Shown here piece by piece: positions 43,261-53,330 of a stretch of 64,000 nucleotides of DNA. Position 1 is the stretch's first letter. Each line of letters opens with the position of its first letter. The position numbers and the translations under genes were made by a program. Origin of the DNA: Chrysopilus asiliformis (Eukaryota > Arthropoda > Insecta > Diptera > Rhagionidae); NCBI GenBank assembly GCA_964034945.1, contig OZ035960.1, forward strand, positions 65,502,470 to 65,566,469. Reading direction: 5' to 3'. A model generated the notes under the pieces. That model was not told where the DNA came from. It saw only the letters and a list, made by a program, of their open reading frames with translations, and made no database searches.

Positions 43261-43648
43261 TGAAATATATATATTCGTAGCATAAGTCGTGAATTGCTTT
43301 CATTTCTTCTGAGTTGGCGTATTGGTCTAATTCCAGGTTTTCCATCAATAACTTAAATCTATTATGGTCGCATTGGGACCGTCTATGTAAGTCAGCTTTG
43401 GACATTACGTGTTCAATTGGTTCAGATTCTTTTCTGAGAGATCGGGAGGTGTCCTCATGGTTGTTTTCGCATGAAGATATTTTATGCATCCATCCCGATG
43501 TGATATTATTAGATTGGAGGGTATTTACATTTTGTTCTGTGTCGAACAGAATTTTAATGTTTAGGTCATCCTCCGAACTTATTTCATTGACGTGGAGAGG
43601 TTCCTTGCAACTATGTTTACACAAGGATTTTAAACTTCCATCGACCAT
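43241..43648 (-). pseudogene. Gypsy relic: protease-RT linker, second repeat unit
   Basis: A 135-codon frame (MVDGSLKSLCKHSCKEP; NRFKLLMENLELDQYA) is homologous to the linker at 58377-58620. It is cut on the right at GACCAT (43643-43648), where the CR1-group element begins; the same GACCAT reappears at 58350-58355 beyond that element, followed by the expected gypsy sequence. It overlaps the start of the RT segment. Confidence 0.8.
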
Positions 43649-43728
43649 TTATTTATTTATTTATTTATTTACAATACTATTGAACAGAAAATATTTCCAA
43701 TTATACAATAGTTATATGATTACAAATC

Positions 43729-45740
43729 TTAAGATACAATATAAAAAAGTTTACTACTAATAATATTTTTAAATTCATTAAAAGACAGGTTTAAAGAACC
43801 AAAACGATAATGATCATGATTCCTTTGAAGTCTTATAATAGCGGAATGCAAGGTTACATTTAATGACACTCTTGGCAAAATAAACATTAGGTTTAACCTA
43901 TTAGTCCAATCGGGGGACCTTAAATTTAAGTGTTGGTGTAAGTTACTTTTGTAGATGTGATTCATAATTTTAAACAAGGTGCATTCATCTATATAAATCC
44001 TACGTTGCTCCAAAGCTGGCAGTTGAAAAATGATTTGTCGCTCCAGGTACGATTCATATGGAATTTTTAATTTGAAGCATAGGGAACGAGTAAATTTTCG
44101 CTGTACTTTCTCAATCTTCTCAATATTACACATATAAGACGGTGACCAAACAGGCGCACAGTACTCAAGGATACTACGGACAAGGGATTTAAATAGGGTT
44201 ACGAAACTACAAACATCGGTAAAATCATGAGCAGTTCTAAAAATAAAACCACACATTTTTTTAGCTTTATTAACAACGTGCTCTATGTGTGAGTCAAATT
44301 TCAGTTTTGAGTCGAGATAAATCCCAAGGTCAAGTATTGTAAAAACTTTAGTTAATAGAACATTGTCAATAAAGTAGTCAAATGATAAAACGTTTTTCTT
44401 TAAAGTAAAAGTAATTTTTTTGCACTTGGTAATATTTATAGTCAAGTCGTTATTTGAACACCACAGTTATAAAGATTATAAGTCACAGTGTAGTATATTG
44501 TAGTCAATGTCTGATTTGATTTCTCTAAATATCTTGAGATCGTCGGCAAATAAAAGGCATTTAGATTTAAGGAATTGCGGTAAGTCATTGATAAATATTG
44601 TGAACAACAATGGTCCAAGTATATACCCTTGTGGTACCCCACTGCTAGGCACAAATGTTTGTGATAGGCAATTTCTGAACCTGACTCGATTTGGTCTGTT
44701 TATTAGGTAGGAAGACAGAAGAGACTGGATAGAGTCGCTAGCACCATATAGATTTATTTTTTCGAGCAGGATCTTGTGGCTCACCGTATCGAATGCTTTT
44801 GCAAGATCAGTATAAATTGCATCAACCTGTAGATGATTATTTTTGATAAGCTAGTGGTGTACTCAAGGAGATTTGTGAAAGTAGATCTGTTTTTTACGAA
44901 ACCATGTTGTTCACACACAATAAACGGTTCAAAATACATATACATAAAGTCAACTAAGATTCTTTCAAAAATTTTCCCAAAACAATTTAAGATGGTTATT
45001 GGTTTATAATTAGAAATCTTCGATTGATCACCTTTCTTGTGAATAGGTATTATTAGACCCTCTTTCCATACATCAGGAAAAACACCTTCACGCAGACATT
45101 TGTTAAACACTATACAAAGGGGCATGCTTAGCTGCTCTTTTAATTCCTTGACAAAGAATGCTGGAATACCATCGGTACCACCATTTTTTGATCCATCCAA
45201 GTTGTTTAGATACGACAAAATGTCACCCTCAGATATTTCAAGTTCCGGCATGTTTGGATGAGGTTCAATCGCAAACTCATAAGTTAAAACCCTATTTGAC
45301 TTCACATACACCGAAGAAAAATGTTCAGCGAAGAGGTTACATATTTCTTCAGGCTTATCAGAGACTTTATCCCCCAGTGACAGTTCCATTGCAAGATTTA
45401 GTGATCTTTTATTATTCTTTACAAAAGACCAAAAACGCTTCTGGTTTGTAGTATTTATCGACCGCTCAGTTTCTGTAACATAATTTAGGTAACATGCTTT
45501 AATTTCAACTTTTGAGTTTTGGCGGTAAACACAGTACAAGTTATAGTCTTCCGGCGATTTTGTTTTTTTGTATTTTCGAAAGCATTTGTATTTTACTTTT
45601 AAATTTTTAATTAAGTTATTAGTAAACCACACCGGGTATTTGGACTTTCGTTTAGATTTCATTGGGACATGTGAACTGATAGAAGTATTTAGCTGTTCGT
45701 AAAAGATTTGAGTGGCTTTTGAGACATTTAGTTTATCCAG
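43729..45740 (-). pseudogene. CR1-group ORF2: reverse transcriptase half
   Basis: Three frames form one reverse transcriptase. 45740-44781 begins NVSKATQIFYEQLN and shows GTDGIPAFF, IPIHKKGDQSKISNYKPI and HGFVKNRST. 44840-44476 shows YTDLAKAFDTVSHKI, SSGVPQGYILGPLLF and the catalytic FADD. 44445-43729 is the thumb and C-terminal region (LDLGIYLDSKLKFDSH; VRSILEYCAPVWSP). Frame changes occur near 44840 and 44460. The upstream end is cut at 45740 by the inserted cluster. The protein would have reverse-transcribed element RNA at a nicked target. Confidence 0.88.
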
Positions 45741-45794
45741 CTTGGCCTTAGCTTGGCCCCAGATTGACCAAATAGTGGCGCTTTTAATGCGAAA
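45739..45794 (+). repeat. 56-bp inverted repeat, left arm
   Basis: AGCTTGGCCTTAGCTTGGCC through TTTTAATGCGAAA is the inverted match (one mismatch seen) of 51766-51821. The left arm starts exactly at the CR1 break point, suggesting the termini of the element that first split the CR1 copy. Confidence 0.75.
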
Positions 45795-45996
45795 AGACCA
45801 AAATAAATCTATAGTTTGAATTCTAATTGGAGTTCTATCAACATTTTAACAGAAAAATCAATGTAAAATGATTTTGTTCGTTTCCAAGCTCCAGAAGGGT
45901 TATTCAAACCCACAGCAATAGTTTATGCTATAAACCATATCCGCAAGTTTTGAAAATGCATAAAATCTTGCACAAAGTTATTAACTTATGTTATAA

Positions 45997-48082
45997 AAAC
46001 CTACTTTAAAAAAAAACTGAAAAGAGAAAAAAGCACTAAAAAGAAAATAATAATTTCAAACTATGTCCATTAATAGCGTATTTAAAATTCGGCTTTTTTG
46101 GAGTGGCGTTAAATTTACACTAAATAAAATCGTTGTAAAATTTCTATTGTCAAGTTTCGCACAAAATCAGTTTGTACATGGAGACAAAAAATAGGATAGA
46201 TTTCTACAAAAAATAGTAACATATGAGACAGTGGGCTTTTTTATAGCGATTGCTTAAAAATAGGGAATCCAATTTGGGACATAAAAGAACTTAGTTTTGG
46301 TGCTTCTAAGAGCCGTGTCTATAGTTAATCTGTTTGACAACAAAATTTTTGGAGTCGATCTTAGTTCTTAGTTAGCCTTAAGGGTTAGAAAGTATGTAAA
46401 CGATTAGCCTTAAGGGTTAGAAAGTATGTAATTTATTTTAGTTGCAAATTTAACGCCACTCCAAAAAAGCCGAATTTTAAATACGCTATTAATGGACATA
46501 GTTTGAAATTATTTTTTTCTTTTTAGTGCTTTTTTCTCTTTTCAGTTTTTTTTTAAAGTCGGTTTTATTTTTTTTAGAAAATTTTTTTTTTATTTCGAAC
46601 GTTTTTAGTTTCAATTTTTAATATAGGTAAAATTACAAAGGGTTTGAGGGGATAAGTCCGCAGATGAGAAATATATAAAAGAATCTTCCAGATATTGTAC
46701 TGAACACAATACAAAGAATTTTACTCGATATCCCAAGCAGGAAGGGGTTTGAAGGGGTAGGTTAACACGGGGGAAATATATAAAAGAACCTTCCTATAAT
46801 TGCCAATCTGGCAATTATTGAAAGCTATAATTACCAATCTGGCAATTATTGAAAACCCGTATGGTGATTTAATTGAACGGCGTATCAAAATTTCATTTGA
46901 ATTCAAATTTTCCAATAAGATTTTTTTAAAACTTGTTCCAATCGGATTTTGATGTATGGGAGTTTTATGTAGAATCATATTCTAAATAACTTTTGTTCTT
47001 AGACTTTTTTGATAAGATGCACCGTTTTTGAGAAATTCGGAAAAAACGATTTCGTTCCTATGGGGGGTACCCCCCCATTTTTGCCCATTAACCCTCATAC
47101 TGTCCTCGGGTCATTTCTGACCCAAATTCGATTTTAATTAAAATTGTCTTCTCAACTACATGAAAAATGTTTGTATGATGTAGGCCCAGTGAACAAATTT
47201 CTTTTGAATACCGATAACAATAATCTATTTGTTCATATTTTAATCCATTGAAGAGCACTGATAATTGTGACGGGTGTAGTATTCTATGTAGAGGGTCATT
47301 CTTGACCCACGAAGACATCATACGTTATTTTTCTTAAGGACAGTATTAGGGTTAACGAACTTAGCCTCGCATTTTACGAAAAACGGATCTGCGCAAAATT
47401 TCAAGTCTCTAGCTCAATCCATGCGCCCGCAATCCGCGCCACAGACAGACAGACGGACGGACGGACAGACGGACGGACAGACAGACGGACGGACATGGAA
47501 AATTCAATTTTTTTTTATCATTCTAATCACACTGGTGTAATTCATTTTTGTGTGTGATGAAGGGATCTTGGCGTTACAAACGGTAAGGCAAAGTTAATAT
47601 ACCCTTTGGTTTCACCATACGGGTATAAACATAACAAAAGCTATAATTGCCAATCTGGCAATTATTGAAAACCTGTATGGTGATATTGGTATCTTAATTT
47701 GAGCATTTGTACCAAAATTACACTTTGAAGTCGAACTTTCCAATAAGATTTTTTAAAATTTATTCCAATCGGATTTTGATGTATGGGAGTTTTATGTAGA
47801 ATCATATCCTAAATAATTTTTGTTCTTGGACTTTTTTGATAAGATGCACCGTTTTTGAGATACCGTTTTCGGAAAAAACGTTTTCGTTTGTATGGGGGGT
47901 ACCCCCCCTAATGGTCCATTTTTGCCCACGAACGAACCGGGGTCCAACCAGGAACTTTCTCTACAACTTTCTCTTTGGGATGACCAAAATCGGTCAACCC
48001 AGTAAAAAGTTAGGCGTGAACATACATAAAAAAAAATATTCAGGTGGAATTGAGAACCTTTTCCTTTTTGGAAGTCGGTTAA
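45997..48082 (+). mobile_element. 2.1-kb insertion with AACCGACTT-type ends (contains MITE copy 2)
   Basis: Copy B of repeat P reads TTATGTTATAAAAAGACGCT at 53491-53510, while copy A has TTATAAAA, then AACCTACTTTAAAAAAAA ... TTGGAAGTCGGTTAAAAAA, then GACGCT. This gives a natural empty site. The ends are inverted (AACCKACTT / AAGTCGGTT). The left third (46002-46712) equals the long-arm MITE at 37781-38494; the right part carries the CCCGTATGGTGA repeats. Confidence 0.7.
46856..47623 (+). repeat. CCCGTATGGTGA element, copy a
   Basis: CCCGTATGGTGA (46856-46867) is inverted at 47612-47623 (TCACCATACGGG). Just upstream, the small palindrome AATTGCCAATCTGGCAATT occurs twice. Near the right end lies a (GACAGACGGACG)n microsatellite at 47442-47494. 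A second, truncated copy follows head to tail at 47672-47935. Confidence 0.8.
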
Positions 48083-48849
48083 AAAAGACGCTTCAAGTAG
48101 ATCTTGTTTCAGCAAGGAGAAGGGAGACATAGTTTAGAGGAAAAATTTCTTTCATAAAAACGTCAGACAACAGTTTTATTGGGAGTATTTTTCATCTCTC
48201 GTCTCTAATTGAAATCAATTCGAAATCTTCCTATTTTTTATTGTCACATGTATGTCGAAGAAACATATTTTTTTATAAACCGGATCATTGTTCAAGAACT
48301 GGGACATTTTTAGGCTCAAAAGTAATGCACAAATTCAAAAGTTTACACTACGAGGTTTCATCGCATAGTTTTGTATATAGTTACATTATCGTAAAACAAA
48401 ATAAAAACCCGTGTTTTTTAGTCCAACCTGTATAAGCCGGAAATCTGTCTCAGCCGGACAAATTTCTTGGTTCTCTGCGAGTCTGGCTAAAACAGGTTTT
48501 CTTGTATTGGATCATTTCAGATCATTTTCAGCGTTCATTTGATGTTTAACAAAAAAAAATTAATATATGAATATATTCAAAACTCGATAAAGCTTCACAA
48601 AAATCAAATTTACCACAAAGAAAAACATCTAAAAATCATTTAAACAAACAAATTTTGTCATGGGACTGAAAAATCTGCAATTAGGCCATAGCTTTCCCCG
48701 TGTTGCAGTTGGCCTGCCCTTAAAAAGTTCGTCCAAATCGGTTGAGTACTTCTCAAATTTTGAACACAAGCCTTAAAACCTATAAGGTTATTATAATATA
48801 TGAATAACATTTAAACAATAAAATCAAAAATTTTACAAAAAAAAAAAAA

Positions 48850-49165
48850 ATCTCACATAAGGAGTTGAACCAACAGAAACATTTACTCGGAGCTAATCAC
48901 TTCCACGCTACACTATTCAGTCACTCAAAAATTTGGTGACGAAAATACGTTTAAAAAACTTTGTTGATTTATCCGTCAAACCTAATTTTTTTTTGAATTT
49001 ATAAATACGTCAAACACATTTTTGAATTCATAATTTTGATCAAAGTTTGCTTAATTTGTTGCACCTATAATACATTTAAACGACTAATGCCAGAATTGTG
49101 AGTGGCTCAATCGCTATGTCTGTTGGGGTGCAAGCTATTGGTCCCTGGTTCGAATCCTATGTGCC
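48850..49165. other. Convergent tRNA-like Pol III boxes in repeat P, copy A
   Basis: On the plus strand a loose A box TGGCTCAATCG (about 49103) precedes a perfect B-box-like GGTTCGAATCC (about 49148-49158). On the minus strand GGTTCAACTCC lies at about 48861-48871. The implied T-stem of the plus-strand unit does not pair well, so this is not a functional tRNA gene; a tRNA-derived SINE origin is possible. Copy B holds both at 54850-55165. Confidence 0.35.
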
Positions 49166-49275
49166 GCAATTTTTATTATTTTTAAAATAAGCTTGAGGGT
49201 GAGGGGAGAAGTGGGAGCGGGGTCGACTTATTTAAGAAAAACAATTTGAAATAAGCGCCTTTAGTATAATAGGAA

Positions 49276-49816
49276 ACTATGTTCAATTATGTTTTTAAAA
49301 AGCAAAATCAAAATTTTTACTCCGCTGTTATGCTGTGTCTGCTGCTTGCAGTACAGATTTCACATGTATACTCTTTTTATGCTTTCTTTGTGTGTATTGA
49401 ATCTCATATAGAACTTGATTGTTTCTCTTCTCTAAATGGGTTGTTCTGATTCTGGCTATTCATATTATTTCGGTTCAATTCGCTTTGGAGGAATTGAAAA
49501 AAAATTGAAAATAAAAATCACTCTCGAGAAAACGAAATTCAGAATTTCAGTAAAACGCTCCAAAGAACGAGAAAAAAATTATGGTTTTAATTTGCTTTGA
49601 GAACACAACTTTAATGCTGGGACCGAGATATCGCTCTCTTACTAATGAAATGCATACTTATATGTGTATGTGCATCATACCCAACAGCAGCCATCGCTCG
49701 AACCTTTCATTCATTTTTATGCAAAGCATACAAACCGCTTTGAACAAGAGCGGAAAACTTAAAGAGAAACAATTTCGATCTTAACTTGGGGGGAGAAGAA
49801 AAAATGTGCATCGATC
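49276..49816. other. Unrecognised AT-rich DNA
   Basis: A 67-codon frame at 49581-49784 has no motif. No repeat was noticed. Confidence 0.35.
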
Positions 49817-49817
49817 G

Positions 49818-50053
49818 CATGGCCGAATTAAACACAGGTCTGCTGGTTGCTTTTTAACAGCCACCATTTTGCTACGTCATCGGCAAGAAATATCGGTGCA
49901 TTCTTTCTAATGTTGATTGTGTGTGCGCTAATTTCAATAATATTTCATATAAAAAGGGAAAATTCCCATTGAATCGTATAAGAATTTCTTGCCGATGACG
50001 TCAGAGCCAGAAGCAACTGAGCTGTCAAACAGACCTTGTATAATTCGGCCATG
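49818..50053. repeat. 236-bp MITE with about 70-bp imperfect terminal inverted repeats
   Basis: CATGGCCGAATTAAACACAG with ACGTCATCGGCAAGAAAT (49872-49890) on the left is mirrored by ATTTCTTGCCGATGACGTC (about 49984) and ATAATTCGGCCATG (ending 50053) on the right. No ORF is present. A target duplication was not clear. Confidence 0.8.
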
Positions 50054-50330
50054 GTTTTGAACACTGTTTTAGTTGCTCTAAATTGAAATTGCTTCGTTGC
50101 TTTTATCGTGTAATTTTATTTTATTTTTATTTGTTTTTTATCTATGGGCGTTTCATAAATTCAAGTTCTGCAAAAAAAGATTTTTGATTAAAAAATAACA
50201 CAAAAGATTTTTCTTAATAAATAACCCAGTTTATGTTATTCGTTTAGTTTACTGGTTATTCGTTTAGTTTACGAAGAAAAAGTTTTGTGCAATTTGCGTC
50301 AGTTCCGAGTACATTTATGAAAATGCCCTA

Positions 50331-51700
50331 TTGTAGCGCCGGTTGTAGAGAGAGAATCACAAATAAAAGCGAGATAAATCATAAAAATAAAATAAAACAA
50401 ATATTTATCTCGCTTTTATTTGTGATTCTCTCTCTCTCTCTCTCTCTTTCGGCGCTACAGCCGGTTTCCGGGCTTGGCCTGCCGCAATGTCTCTCGCCAG
50501 AGGTCCCGGTCGCGCGCCGATGTCCTCCAGTTGTGATACACAGCACCCAAAAAATTATTTATTCCTTTTTAGTGCATTTTTTAGTACATTTTTTTTAAAT
50601 AAAAGCTTAGCTTGCCTTCGTGTTTGTTTGTTTTTCTGTCAGATCAAATCTTGCAACCCAATTTTGACCCACTTCCACCTGTCCGATTGACTTGAAATTT
50701 TGCACACTTATATAAGTCCGATGACAATACAATATTTTCACTACTTCGTCCTTGTACGGATAACGGAAGGTCCTGTAAGGATACCGTGATTATCCTTTTC
50801 TCCAAATTTTCCGGAAAAAAATCTATTCTGGGGGTTTTTGCGGTCGCTGAATCCGAATCTGTCATTAAAAAGTCAGTAAGGATAACGGAAGGTCCTGTAA
50901 GGATAACGTGATTATCCTTTTCTCCAAATTTTCCGGAAAAAAATCTATTCTGGGGGTTTTTGGGGTCGCTGAATCCGAATCTGTCATTAAAAAGTCAGTA
51001 AGGATAACGGAAGGTCCTGTAAGGATAACGTGATTATCCTTTTCTCCAAATTTTCCGGAAAAAAATCTATTCTGGGGGTTTTTGGGGTCGCTGAATCCGA
51101 ATCTGTCATTAAAAAGTCAGTAAGGATAACGGAAGGTCCTGTAAGGATAACGTGATTATCCTTTTCTCCAAATTTTCCGGAAAAAAATCTATTCTGGGGG
51201 TTTTCGAGGTCGCTGAATCCGAATCTGTCATTAAAAAATCTGTAAGGATAACGGAAGGTCCTGTAAGGATAACGTGATTATCCTTTTCTCCAAATTTTCC
51301 GGAAAAAATCTATTCTGAGGGTTTTTGAGGTCGCTAAATCCGAATCTGCCATTAAAAAGTCTGTAAGGATAACGGAAGGTCCTGTAAGGATAACGTAATT
51401 ATCCCTTTCTCCAAATTTTCCGGAAAAAAATCTATTCTGGGGGTTTTTGGGGTCGCTGAATACGATTCTCAAGTTAAAAAGCCTGTAAGGACATCTCAAA
51501 TGTAAGGATATATATTCGAAGACTAAAAAGAACAAAATAAAAAAAATTTAAAAAAAAATTTTAAAAAAAGCTTTTATTAAAAAAGAATGCACTAAAAAGA
51601 AAAAAATAATTTTCTGAACGCTGTGTATCACAAATATAAAAGCTTTTAAAAAGCGAGATAAAGCATAAACAATAAAATAAAAACTTACTTTCTTGCACTT
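50331..51700. repeat. Foldback element with nested inverted arms around a minisatellite
   Basis: A tight hairpin (arms 50348-50379 and 50403-50434, 32 bp, plus outer GTAGCGCC/GGCGCTAC) opens the element. Further in, GTGATACACAGC and TTTTTAGTGCATT (50531-50581) are inverted at 51584-51632 (AATGCACTAAAAAG, GCTGTGTATCAC). AAAGCGAGATAAAGCATAAA at 51650-51669 echoes the outer hairpin arm. The centre is the 122-bp repeat array. Confidence 0.75.
50759..51490 (+). repeat. 122-bp minisatellite, six copies
   Basis: Copies start (GATAACGGAAGGTCCTG) at 50759, 50881, 51003, 51125, 51247 and 51368. Each contains TTTTCTCCAAATTTTCCGG and TCGCTGAATCCGAATCTG. The period is not a multiple of 3, so the minus-strand frames reading FFPENLEKR are not a repeat protein. 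The outer copies are slightly more diverged. Confidence 0.92.
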
Positions 51701-51765
51701 ACTACTTTTTTTCCAAACAACGGTTTGTGACATGCTAACTTTAGAGCAGGCCTCGTAGAGGCTAG

Positions 51766-51821
51766 TTTCGCATTAAAAGCGCCACTATTTGGTCAATCTG
51801 GGGCCAAGCTGAGGCCAAGCT
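51766..51821 (-). repeat. 56-bp inverted repeat, right arm
   Basis: This is the inverted partner of 45739-45794. If these are the ends of one element, it spans about 6.1 kb and includes repeat P copy A and the foldback element. Confidence 0.7.
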
Positions 51822-52225
51822 AGTTTCACCTTAAAATTTCACCATATTTAAGTTTTTCGTATTTTAGTTGTAATTTTTTACACAATCTGTTCTATTCTAA
51901 CATAGTCGGTTGTCTTTAAACTTTGATCGACGTACATATTGTGTGACACAAGGAGGTAATAGTAAGCCTCGTAGAGACTAGTTAGGCCCTATATTCACCA
52001 TTAACATGAGTTTTTTTTTAAATAATGTATCAATCGGGTTATTTACTTTAATAAAAAAAAGTATGACTTCAAAAAAATGTATACAATTTTACTGTGCCAT
52101 ACCTTTTTTAATTGTATAAATTATTGTATTTTGAATTCTATAACTCCAACATCCACACATTTTTATACACATTCACACATATTTATACACATTCACACAT
52201 ATTTAGATATTCGCGATTGGCATGA
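51822..52225. other. AT-rich DNA, nothing recognised
   Basis: CTCGTAGAG(A/G)CTAGTT occurs at 51751 and 51967, hinting at a duplicated edge. ACATTCACACATATTTATAC repeats occur at 52166-52204. Confidence 0.3.
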
Positions 52226-52477
52226 TTAGTAAATCTCCATGGGATAAGCATTTCTATATTTTATTTCAATTTTCAAGACCTTTTTAGACATAAGAAAAGT
52301 TGAAATTAAAAACAACAAAATTCTAGCTATTGACACAAATAAATTACCTGAGAGGACAACGTATATTTGCCCGTGGGAGAAAACGGGCTCGTACCACACA
52401 ATCCCCACTTTGTCAAATGTCTGGCCTTGAGATTTGTTGATGGTCATGGAAAACGCAGGTCGAATGGGAAAATACAA
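52226..52477 (-). pseudogene. Helitron Rep/helicase fragment (Pif1-type C-terminus)
   Basis: The 83-codon frame reads [20 protein letters not shown], then [14 protein letters not shown], the last conserved motifs of Pif1-family helicases in Helitron proteins. That protein would unwind DNA during rolling-circle transposition. Only about 50 residues match; the tail is unrelated sequence, and upstream frames are closed. It is an isolated scrap, not obviously tied to the Helitron-like ends at 38512 and 42142. Confidence 0.8.
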
Positions 52478-52672
52478 TATAATAATAGCTTTGTCAAAAT
52501 TTTCCGCTTATAATTAATCATTAAAGTTAAATTTCCAACAACGACAGAGTATTGAAAAACTAAGTTATTTACATAAGTTTTAATGAAAAACTTGATGATT
52601 TATTTGAGTAAAATTATGAAATCAAATTTATTATTTTTCACATCGAATGGACCATTCCTTAGATTTTTTAGA

Positions 52673-52870
52673 TACAGTTAAACCTGTATAAGCCGGGCCC
52701 TGTATAAGCCGGGCTCTGTATAAGCCGGAAACCTATCTAAGCCGAAAAGTTTTCAAGTCCCGTGATTTTGAAGTGGTTTTCCATGAATCTGGATAAGCCG
52801 GAACCTGCTTAACGCGAACCCGCGGACATAATTTTTTTTGTATAAGCCGGAAATTTTTTTCTATATAAAA
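52673..52870 (+). repeat. Pogo/Tigger-like end with TATAAGCCGG repeats
   Basis: CAGTTAAACCTGTATAAGCC starts at about 52675, and variants of CTGTATAAGCCGG recur four to five times to 52855. Similar ATAAGCCGGAAATCTG occurs in repeat P (48431 and 54434). No transposase is present. Confidence 0.45.
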
Positions 52871-53330
52871 ATGTTTTTAGAGTTAGTAGACCATTTCTGT
52901 GGTCACAAGGAAAAACTGCTTAAGTCGAAAAAGCGTGTTTTGAGTAATTTGGGTTTAAAGTTTTGATTATTTTTTTTTGCAAGCAAAACTGACTTAGGTT
53001 ATATGGTTTTTGCTCTACCATTCCTCATAGGGGTACAGCATCAAAACCAAATTTTGACAGAATATAGAACTGGATAAGGAGAATTCAAATATGCACCAAC
53101 CTTTAAAACTACATAACTCGACTTAAGCGGTTTTTCCTTGTGACCACAGATTTCTAAAGCATAGAACAAATCGCCCGATCAAAAAATTAGTTACAGTAGT
53201 GTGTTTAGCATGACATAAAAATTTGATTTGCCCTAGTCAGTGGGTAAATCGGAATATTTGCTCTCCCCTCCCCCATACAAATAAAAAAGATTTTAGAATT
53301 TTTTGAAAAATACTTTGAGCCAAAAAGGTT
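52871..53330. other. AT-rich DNA, nothing recognised
   Basis: The motif AAACTGCTTAAGTCGA (52912) and an inverse CGACTTAAGCGGTTTTTCCTTGTG (53112) form a long inverted pair together with GTGGTCACAAGG, so this may be the core of a small foldback repeat. Confidence 0.35.

Larger units (their letters stand above)
45793..49275 (+). repeat. Dispersed repeat P, copy A (interrupted)
   Basis: 45793-45996 and 48083-49275 match 53331-53500 and 53501-55276 (copy B). Copy A is interrupted by a 2.1-kb element at about 45997-48082. It contains ATAAGCCGGAAATCTGTCTC near 48431 and tRNA-like boxes near 48850-49160. Confidence 0.85.

Noticed and set aside
49085..49165. Functional tRNA gene
   Set aside because: The B box is good, but the implied T-stem mismatches, the A box is loose and the unit lies in a dispersed repeat present twice.
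50644..51535. Minus-strand ORFs reading FFPENLEKR over the 122-bp repeats as a repeat protein
   Set aside because: The period is not a multiple of three and each frame stops within one or two units.
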